Source of the DNA: JBBIRT01 sp037441725
GTDB lineage: Bacteria > Desulfobacterota > BSN033 > UBA1163
DNA: 26,238 nucleotides
Direction: 5' to 3'
Assembly (NCBI GenBank): GCA_037441725.1
Contig: JBBIRT010000032.1
Location: 1-26,238 of the forward strand
The position numbers and the translations under genes are program-made. The number at the start of each line of letters is the position of its first letter. Positions within the stretch are counted from its first letter, which is position 1. Positions 7,387 through 12,883 of this stretch are shown in pieces. The notes under the pieces are model-generated. The model had not been told where the DNA came from. It saw only the letters and a list, made by a program, of their open reading frames with translations, and ran no database searches.

Positions 7387-8301
7387 CTATTTTTTGCTTA
7401 GGCTTTTCTCTGTTCTTCTACTCTTTTCATCGAGCATCTTCTGGCGCTCCTCATCATGGTAGATCTTTTCTCCAGTACCGTAGAAATAGTCTCGAGCAGA
7501 GAGATTGGCATGTTCCACATTCTTGCAGAAGTCTCCGAACATCTCTGTTCCGAAGGTCATATCAAGATCATCCACAATTCGCTTCTTCCAGGGCCTCCTC
7601 ACTACCTGAGCGGTGAGTCGCCTGATGGTTCGATGCCGTTTCATGATGAAATCAGCGATTTCATATGCTCTGGGAATCAATCGGTCATAGGGAACCACTT
7701 CATTCACCAGACCATATTCCAATGCCTTCTGGGCTGTAATCTTCTCACTCATGTACATGGCATAGGCTGCTCTCCTCACCCCCATCAGCTCGATAAAGCA
7801 ACTATGGATGCCATCCCCCGGGACAATGTCATAGAGAAAATGGGGATCGGCAATAACAGCATCCTCTGCCATGATACAAATATCACACATCAGAGCCAAT
7901 TCGGCGTGTCCCCCTGAACCATTGATCACCCCAATCGTAGGAACCTCAACATCCTGGATCATCGAAATCAGCATCCTGCGGCCATCCAGAAACATATGCT
8001 CATATCGGGTGTACTCCGGTTCGGTGATCTCTGGCTTCCAACTTTCAGGCTCAAATTCGATGATCCAATCTTTTCCAGTCCCTGTAAAGATCACCAGTTC
8101 AATCTCAGAGTCACTCCCTACAATACGCCACATCTGACCGATCGCCCTGTGGAGTTCCATGCTCCATATCTGAGGTCCTCCCTTGGTATGCATTCTCACC
8201 AAAAGAACGCCATCCTCTCTTCTCTCCATGATAAAATGCTCTTTAAACATCTCTTTATATTCCTCATACTTCGGCCATTTTACAAAACTTGTCAAAGTCA
8301 T
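7387..8301 (-). CDS. Crotonase-fold hydrolase, 6-oxocamphor-hydrolase-like (paralogue B)
   Basis: 304-residue crotonase-superfamily protein, clearly paralogous to its downstream neighbour. Residues equivalent to the 6-oxocamphor hydrolase active site are all present: Trp46 (PQIWSMELH), His132 (GGHAELALMCDI), His154 and Asp163 (PHFLYDIVPGDGIH). The flanking pattern VPTIGVINGSGGH and the segment ITAQKALEYGLVNEVVP are typical crotonase-fold landmarks. The predicted reaction is hydrolytic C-C cleavage of a cyclic 1,3-diketone to a keto acid, without coenzyme A. The start is supported by an excellent ribosome site, GGGAGGTGAT, just upstream. Its 212-base leader carries a strong dyad (8335-8354) and a long hairpin (8395-8434), so it may be controlled separately from the cupin gene in front of it. 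Confidence 0.86.
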   Translation of the reverse strand: MTLTSFVKWPKYEEYKEMFKEHFIMERREDGVLLVRMHTKGGPQIWSMELHRAIGQMWRIVGSDSEIELVIFTGTGKDWIIEFEPESWKPEITEPEYTRYEHMFLDGRRMLISMIQDVEVPTIGVINGSGGHAELALMCDICIMAEDAVIADPHFLYDIVPGDGIHSCFIELMGVRRAAYAMYMSEKITAQKALEYGLVNEVVPYDRLIPRAYEIADFIMKRHRTIRRLTAQVVRRPWKKRIVDDLDMTFGTEMFGDFCKNVEHANLSARDYFYGTGEKIYHDEERQKMLDEKSRRTEKSLSKK

Positions 8302-8334
8302 AGGATCACCTCCCTTTACCTCTCTATTCCACTA

Positions 8335-8354
8335 AACCTTAAAGGTTTAAGGTT
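8335..8354. promoter_or_regulatory. Perfect inverted repeat, candidate operator
   Basis: AACCTTAAA (8335-8343) and TTTAAGGTT (8346-8354) are exact reverse complements separated by two bases, giving a 20-base dyad centred about 45 bases before the crotonase ATG. The short spacer and full symmetry fit a dimeric repressor site better than an RNA hairpin, whose two-base loop would be too tight. No regulator gene is in the window. Confidence 0.4.
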
Positions 8355-8394
8355 CAAATCTCTACTGGTATACACTATTAATGACGATCCATCT

Positions 8395-8434
8395 CTGAAA
8401 CTTCACCAAGGAGAACTGCTGGTGAAGGATTCAG
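8395..8434 (-). other. Long intergenic hairpin in the crotonase B leader
   Basis: The inner stem pairs CTTCACCA (8401-8408) with TGGTGAAG (8420-8427) around 11 bases; beyond a small A/GA internal loop an outer stem pairs CTGAA (8395-8399) with TTCAG (8430-8434). This gives 13 base pairs in all. No U-run follows on the minus strand, so it is more likely a stability, processing or regulatory structure than a terminator. Confidence 0.45.
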
Positions 8435-8513
8435 GAACCCCCAGACTTATTTTCCTTTTCGACTTGGAAGATCTTGTCGGAATAGATAAATATCTCTTTT
8501 TGGATATCCTTTT

Positions 8514-8849
8514 CTATGGATAATTGATGATGACCAGCATGCTCGCTGGCATGTTGGTCTTATTGATGATCTCTCTTCCTTCCCCTGGACCAATAAAGAT
8601 TGAATCCCAGGGTTTGAGTGTGATCTCCTCAGTCTTGGTCTTGATCGTCACTTCTCCCTCAAGGACGAAATAGATCTTTTCCAATGGGTTCTCATCATAT
8701 TCGGCACCCCCACCAGGAAGAAAATGGGAGAGGCCCATCCAGAATTTTGTAGCTCCTGATTCCTCCTTACCATGAAGTCTTAAGGAAGTCATGTTAAAAT
8801 GTTTAGCGGCCTGATAGGGTTTTGCATCCTTGATCTGGACTTTTTTCAT
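8514..8849 (-). CDS. Small single-domain cupin without canonical metal ligands
   Basis: 111-residue beta-barrel protein of the cupin superfamily. Motif 1 is recognisable (PGGGAEYDE...YFVLEGEV, 45-67) and so is motif 2 (GPGEGREIIN, 87-96). The two motif-1 histidines and the motif-1 glutamate are Tyr51, Glu53 and Lys58, and the motif-2 histidine is Arg92, so a classic metal-centre cupin oxygenase or isomerase is unlikely. It may be a ligand-binding or accessory protein, or an isomerase that uses acidic residues. A strong ribosome site (AAGGAGGTGGAGA before the ATG) supports the start. It lies 27 bases after dctM of TRAP set 1, suggesting co-transcription with that transporter. Cytoplasmic. Confidence 0.82.
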   Translation of the reverse strand: MKKVQIKDAKPYQAAKHFNMTSLRLHGKEESGATKFWMGLSHFLPGGGAEYDENPLEKIYFVLEGEVTIKTKTEEITLKPWDSIFIGPGEGREIINKTNMPASMLVIINYP

Positions 8850-8876
8850 TCTCCACCTCCTTGATTGGTTTAAACA

Positions 8877-10193
8877 TTACACCGATATCCCCCCATAGAA
8901 AAGATTCGGTAGCCAGGTCACCATTCCAGGGAAAAATACCATCATTCCTAAGAGGACTAAACATGTGATGAAAAAAGGGATAATCCCTTGAAATACCACT
9001 TCTGGAGAAACTCCAGCGACCCCTGCAACCATAAAGGCGCTCATCCCTATTGGAGGGGTCAGTAGGGCGATCTCTGAGAGGAAGACAAGAATAATAATTG
9101 TTGCGATGGGATCAAACCCAACCCCCAAGAGCAGAGGATAGACAATGGGTAGGGTAATGACAGCCATCGACATAAATTCTAAGACGCAACCGATAAATAG
9201 ATAAAAGATGATAATAATGAGCATGACCATCAAAGGAGGTAAATTTGCCTCAATGACCAACTGGAGTAGAAATTTGGGTAAGCCGCTGAGGGCCATAAAT
9301 CGAGAAAACAGAAAACCAGAGATAAGAAGGGGAAACAATTGGGTGTTTAAGAGTACGGCTTCATAAAAGCTATGAGCAATCACTTTGATCCCTGTCCGTC
9401 GTAAACCGGCTATCAAGAGAACCCCAACGGATCCCATCGCTCCACCCACGGTGGGAGGAAAGACTCCAAAATACATCCCTCCTATGATGAGGAGGATGAT
9501 AAAGATAACAGGAAAGATGAAAGCAAGAGCGTTCAACTTTTCTTTCCAAGAAACGCTCATCTCTATTCGAGGGACTGCTGTAGGCTTTAAAAATCCTATG
9601 ACCTGGATGGTCATCATCAGGAGAATAGCAAAAACGAGCCCGGGGATGATTCCAGCCACTAAGGCCTTCCCGATGGAGGCATCCACTAAGATACAGACAA
9701 TGATCGTCCCAACGTTTGGGGGAATTAAGGCATCCAAACTTCCTCCTGCTGCAATACAACCCATGCTCAAGGATTGATCGTACTTATATTTCTTGAGCTC
9801 AGGGAGCGCCATTTTGGCAAATACAGCTGAGGTGGCAATGCTTGAGCCACATGCGGCCCCGAATATGCCTGCCGCTCCTACGGTCACCATTAAGAGTCCT
9901 CCGCGAAGCCCTCCAAGCCATTTACGGGCAGCATCATAGGCCCCTTGTGCAATCCCACAATTTCCAGCCAGGACAGACATCAAAATGAATAAGGGGACCA
10001 CTGCAAAGTTGTAGGAAGAGGTAATATGGTAAGGAGCGCTCGCAAATTGTTGGAAGGTATAGATCGGTCCGCCAATCAACCAAGAGCCAACAAAGGCAGC
10101 AGCCATGAGAGCGATGAAGATGGGCACCCCAAGCATGAGGAAGACAAACATCCCAATGAATGTCCAGAGACCCACCCAAGCATTACAATCCAT
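8877..10193 (-). CDS. dctM: TRAP transporter large permease DctM (set 1)
   Basis: 438-residue, very hydrophobic membrane protein of the TRAP DctM family. It has roughly a dozen transmembrane segments, an N-terminal FLMLGVPIFIALMAAAFVGS block, the conserved Ala/Gly-rich loop AAGIFGAACGSSIATSA, and LIPPNVGTIIV, a family signature. It is the sodium- or proton-coupled transport subunit that takes the solute from the periplasmic binding protein DctP. It lies 20 bases after dctQ of the same set. The sequence is distinct from DctM of sets 2 and 3, both of which begin MSPE. The start ATG has only a weak ribosome site (GAGAG), as expected for a gene translated right after dctQ. Length is normal. Confidence 0.93.
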   Translation of the reverse strand: MDCNAWVGLWTFIGMFVFLMLGVPIFIALMAAAFVGSWLIGGPIYTFQQFASAPYHITSSYNFAVVPLFILMSVLAGNCGIAQGAYDAARKWLGGLRGGLLMVTVGAAGIFGAACGSSIATSAVFAKMALPELKKYKYDQSLSMGCIAAGGSLDALIPPNVGTIIVCILVDASIGKALVAGIIPGLVFAILLMMTIQVIGFLKPTAVPRIEMSVSWKEKLNALAFIFPVIFIILLIIGGMYFGVFPPTVGGAMGSVGVLLIAGLRRTGIKVIAHSFYEAVLLNTQLFPLLISGFLFSRFMALSGLPKFLLQLVIEANLPPLMVMLIIIIFYLFIGCVLEFMSMAVITLPIVYPLLLGVGFDPIATIIILVFLSEIALLTPPIGMSAFMVAGVAGVSPEVVFQGIIPFFITCLVLLGMMVFFPGMVTWLPNLFYGGISV

Positions 10194-10213
10194 TTTTCTC
10201 TCTTTTTAATCCT

Positions 10214-10732
10214 TCAGCCTTCTCCTATGCCTTTCCGTTCAATGCCCACCACCAAGGTCTTTATAAAAAGCAAGATCCAGGCCAAGGTCAAAAAACCAAA
10301 GGCAATCACCACCGCAAGATTAGCAGGCCATATCGGCAAGTCGATTCCCTCTTTTAATTGCACGACCTCTACTGTTTTTAGAAATTGGACAGAAACCCGC
10401 CAAGTCACAAATCCCGAGATCAGCATGGCCACCCCATATTGGATCATCAAGAGGACAAATCTGATGGCCATAGGAAGGTGCTCTTCGACAAGGGTGATTC
10501 GGATATGACCACGTTCCAATGCGATGAAGGCGATCGGCAAAAGGGTTAAGAGTACCATCAATTCCTCACTGATATCCAGGGCACCAGGAACAGATTGGAG
10601 AAAGAATTTGGTTCCAATGATATCGGTGAAATTAACCACCATCAGAATGGCCATACACAGCGCAGCGATGATGGCCAGCCCCCTGGTGATCCTATTTACA
10701 ATGTGAAAGGCTTGTAGGATGAAACCTCTCAT
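10214..10732 (-). CDS. dctQ: TRAP transporter small permease DctQ (set 1)
   Basis: 172-residue membrane protein with four hydrophobic segments, matching the TRAP DctQ family. The first segment (residues 15-45) ends in VNFTDIIGTKFF, and LEERGHI-like LERGHIRITLVEEHL (around 68-82) is the loop typical of DctQ. It pairs with the DctM that follows after 20 bases. AAGGGG is present just before the ATG. The 101-base gap to dctP upstream contains a strong hairpin, which could lower dctQM expression relative to the binding protein. Confidence 0.9.
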   Translation of the reverse strand: MRGFILQAFHIVNRITRGLAIIAALCMAILMVVNFTDIIGTKFFLQSVPGALDISEELMVLLTLLPIAFIALERGHIRITLVEEHLPMAIRFVLLMIQYGVAMLISGFVTWRVSVQFLKTVEVVQLKEGIDLPIWPANLAVVIAFGFLTLAWILLFIKTLVVGIERKGIGEG

Positions 10733-10770
10733 GCCCCTTAACCCTTAAAATGATCTCCCTCCAATGGGAA

Positions 10771-10811
10771 ACAGGAATCCAGCAATCAATCATGACTTAC
10801 TGGATCCCTGT
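10771..10811 (-). other. Hairpin between dctP and dctQ of TRAP set 1
   Basis: On the minus strand ACAGGGATCCAG (10811-10800) pairs with CTGGATTCCTGT (10782-10771): 12 base pairs including one G-U, with a 17-base loop. It starts 22 bases after the dctP stop. No U-run follows. Such structures downstream of a binding-protein gene commonly stabilise the upstream message or partly end transcription; which applies here is not visible. Confidence 0.5.
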
Positions 10812-10833
10812 CCATGAATTCACCCGGGACCCT

Positions 10834-11925
10834 TTACTTCTTCCACTTCCCCCACTTCATTTCATCCCAATACTTCTGAATTACCTTCGCCTCTCTTTCA
10901 ACCCCTGCGGTCTTACAGATATTTAACCAATTGTTTACAGAATGTTTAAACAGGACCTTAAAAAAGGCTTCGCTCTCTTTCTGTGAAATCTTTACGACCT
11001 TTGCCCCTTTATCCTCAAAGGCTTTATAGGTTCCCTTCAAATTCATTTCGGTGGCCTCTACGGTCCATTGGGCGGTTTCCCAGGCAGCTTCTATAAATGC
11101 CTTTTGAACATCAGCAGGCAAACGGTTCCAGCTATCCATGTTGAAGGCTAAAGGTGTAGAAAGGATGGTATTATCAACTAATTGAAGGTGAACTTTCCCG
11201 ATCTCATGCCACTTCAAGGGCACATTCGCTGCGGTCGCCATAAAGATGGCATCAATCACCCCACGGGAAAGGGCTTCATAAAGTTCTGGGATCTGGACAT
11301 TAACGGGGATCCACCCTAACTCTTTAAAAACCTCTCTTTGATAGGCGGCAATCACATTGACCTTTTTACCTTTGACATCAGCCAGTGACTTGGCTGGAAA
11401 CCTCGCTGTGATCCCGGTTGGCCCATTGACATAGAAATGTAAGACTTTTAAGTTATTTTTTTTCTGCTCGGCTTCAAATAAGGGCTTCGTTTCTGGTAAT
11501 TCATGGACAATCGCAGTCACACTGGCAAGTCCCTGTGCCCCGCTTACCATGAGCTCGGTGTTGGTGATCTGATGAAGGGGTAACTGCTGGGCATATTGAT
11601 CGATATGAAGAGAGATAACATCAGCTGCTCCTGAACTGGCTAACCCTAATTGTTCAAGGGGACCCCCTAATGCCCCGGCCATAAAACGCTCGACCTTCAC
11701 CTTTCCATTGGTTTTCTTTTCCACTAAATCGAGGGTATGGTTAGCAAAGACAGAAGGTGGCTCGGGCGGAAAGAAGCTGGTGCTATATTTAAGTTTAATG
11801 ACCTGCGCTTCAGCAGCCTCAGCAGGATGGCTATGGAGGAGCATCCCTCCCATCAAGAAAAAAATCATAAAAATAATCCTTATCCCTTCCCAACTCATTA
11901 ATCCTTTTAATCGCTCTTTTAACAT
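10834..11925 (-). CDS. dctP: TRAP transporter solute-binding protein DctP (set 1)
   Basis: 363-residue periplasmic binding protein of the TRAP DctP family. A signal peptide is clear: a basic start, the hydrophobic core IIFMIFFLMGGMLL and a likely cleavage after AEAAEA near residue 40. The mature part has the family layout: KLKYSTSFFPPEPPSVFANHTLDLVEKKTNG, then the GPTGITARFPAKSLADVKGKKV region, where an Arg usually clamps the substrate carboxylate, then YEALSRGVIDAIFM. AAGGAGGGA lies 8 bases before the ATG. A good sigma70-type promoter at 11994-12022 gives this gene its own start. The substrate cannot be told; from the neighbours, an aromatic or alicyclic carboxylate is plausible. Confidence 0.92.
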   Translation of the reverse strand: MLKERLKGLMSWEGIRIIFMIFFLMGGMLLHSHPAEAAEAQVIKLKYSTSFFPPEPPSVFANHTLDLVEKKTNGKVKVERFMAGALGGPLEQLGLASSGAADVISLHIDQYAQQLPLHQITNTELMVSGAQGLASVTAIVHELPETKPLFEAEQKKNNLKVLHFYVNGPTGITARFPAKSLADVKGKKVNVIAAYQREVFKELGWIPVNVQIPELYEALSRGVIDAIFMATAANVPLKWHEIGKVHLQLVDNTILSTPLAFNMDSWNRLPADVQKAFIEAAWETAQWTVEATEMNLKGTYKAFEDKGAKVVKISQKESEAFFKVLFKHSVNNWLNICKTAGVEREAKVIQKYWDEMKWGKWKK

Positions 11926-11956
11926 CTCTATTCCCTCCTTTTAGATTAGATGAATG

Positions 11957-11974
11957 AACCCCACTGTCAGGGTT
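11957..11974 (-). promoter_or_regulatory. Dyad in the dctP set 1 leader
   Basis: AACCC (11957-11961) and GGGTT (11970-11974) flank an 8-base centre CACTGTCA. The element lies between the predicted -10 box and the ribosome site, so it could be an operator or a small leader hairpin. The short arms make a chance origin quite possible. Confidence 0.25.
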
Positions 11975-11993
11975 TAGACCGAGCACTCGCTTT

Positions 11994-12022
11994 ATCTAAA
12001 CAAAGACCCAACCGTTTGTCAA
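11994..12022 (-). promoter_or_regulatory. Sigma70-type promoter upstream of dctP (set 1)
   Basis: On the minus strand a perfect -35 box TTGACA (12022-12017) is followed after exactly 17 bases by TTAGAT (11999-11994, 3 of 6 to TATAAT). Transcription would start near 11987, leaving a leader of about 60 bases with an AAGGAGG ribosome site. This is the clearest promoter in the window. It implies that TRAP set 1, the cupin and perhaps the genes after them form a separate transcription unit. A 14-base palindrome at 12033-12046 lies just upstream. Confidence 0.55.
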
Positions 12023-12032
12023 GCCTTTTTGA

Positions 12033-12046
12033 GATTTTTAAAAATC
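12033..12046. promoter_or_regulatory. A+T-rich palindrome upstream of the dctP promoter
   Basis: GATTTTTAAAAATC is a perfect 14-base palindrome immediately upstream of the -35 box and 13 bases after the end of the SDR gene. It could be an activator site or UP-like element. Being A+T only in its centre, it may also be a chance run. Confidence 0.25.
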
Positions 12047-12059
12047 ATTCAAAAACTCT

Positions 12060-12842
12060 TTAGGTCGCTGATAATCCTCCATCAATGGGCATGACATGGC
12101 CAGTGATAAATGAAGCCGAATCTGAACAGAGCCAGAGGACGGCCTCGGCCACCTCCTCAGGCTCCCCCATGCGTGCCAAAGGAACAGCCTTCAACATCTG
12201 CTCCTTTTCCTCTGGATTGGCCTTTGAGATATTCTCTGCCAATTGAGTTTTTGCCGTGAGACCTGGGCAGACGACGTTGACCCGGATTCCAAAAGGAGCA
12301 CACTCCAAAGCAGCGGTTTTAGTGAGCGCAATCAATCCTGCCTTACTGGCAGCATAGGGGCCGAAGTTAGGAATGGGTTTCAAAGCTCCTACGGAAGAGG
12401 TATTCACAATGACTCCTCTCCTTTGCTTGATCATCTGCCGGATTTCATACTTCATACAAAGCCAGACCCCTTTCAGATTGGTATCCAGCGTGAGATCCCA
12501 GATCTCTTCAGGACATTCCGCTATTGAGAAAACTGGAATGCGTTTCCCATCCGGACCGATACCAGCGTTGTTAAAGGCATAATCCAGAACCCCATAGGTT
12601 TCAATGGCCTTTTGGATCATAGCCTCCACGTCACTGGCCCTGGAGACATCGCATTGGACAAAGATGGCCTCTCCCCCTGCCTCTTGGATAAGCCTCAGGG
12701 TTTCTTCAGCACCTTGAATATTTTTATCTGTAGAGACAATGATTTTGGCTCCTTCCCGGGCAAAGGCCAGTGCTGTGACTCTTCCAATCCCGGATGCCCC
12801 GCCAGTGATTAAAGCAACCCTTCCCTTCATCCCTTTTCTCAA
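12060..12842 (-). CDS. Short-chain dehydrogenase/reductase (classical SDR), second copy
   Basis: About 260-residue classical SDR. From TTG 12842: TGGASGIG at 13-20, NNAG at 91-94, NTSS at 147-150 and the catalytic Tyr163-x3-Lys167 (YAASK), then the usual C-terminal SFITGHVMPIDGG. Asp39 at the end of the second strand suggests NAD(H), whereas the other SDR (5404-6171) looks NADP-type. The TTG at 12842 is chosen because GGGAGG lies 6 bases upstream; TTG 12848 touches the ribosome site, and ATG 12830 sits directly behind AAAAGGG. It lies 41 bases after the old-yellow-enzyme gene, and the two likely act on consecutive intermediates. Probable role: oxidation of a cyclic hydroxyketone or hydroxy acid; the substrate is unknown. 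Confidence 0.88.
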   Translation of the reverse strand: MRKGMKGRVALITGGASGIGRVTALAFAREGAKIIVSTDKNIQGAEETLRLIQEAGGEAIFVQCDVSRASDVEAMIQKAIETYGVLDYAFNNAGIGPDGKRIPVFSIAECPEEIWDLTLDTNLKGVWLCMKYEIRQMIKQRRGVIVNTSSVGALKPIPNFGPYAASKAGLIALTKTAALECAPFGIRVNVVCPGLTAKTQLAENISKANPEEKEQMLKAVPLARMGEPEEVAEAVLWLCSDSASFITGHVMPIDGGLSAT

Positions 12843-12883
12843 TGGCAACCTCCCTGATTTAAGTCTTAAAGTTCACCTTTATC

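Larger units (their letters stand above)
8302..8513. other. Structured intergenic region between cupin and crotonase paralogue B
   Basis: 212 bases without a convincing gene. On the minus strand it holds a hairpin (8395-8434), an exact 9-base inverted repeat (8335-8354) and the ribosome site of the crotonase gene. A plus-strand frame crosses it but is antisense to both neighbours and has no homology I recognise. Confidence 0.6.

Noticed and set aside
6335..8301. Assignment of the two crotonase genes as 6-oxocyclohex-1-ene-1-carbonyl-CoA hydrolase (benzoyl-CoA pathway)
   Set aside because: The His/His/Asp/Trp pattern and spacing match 6-oxocamphor hydrolase, and no other benzoyl-CoA pathway gene (reductase, dienoyl-CoA hydratase) is present in the window.
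7996..8523. A 175-codon plus-strand frame across the cupin/crotonase gap
   Set aside because: It is antisense to the conserved N-terminal coding sequence of crotonase B, is rich in Ser/Leu/Ile as shadow frames usually are, and has no clear ribosome site.
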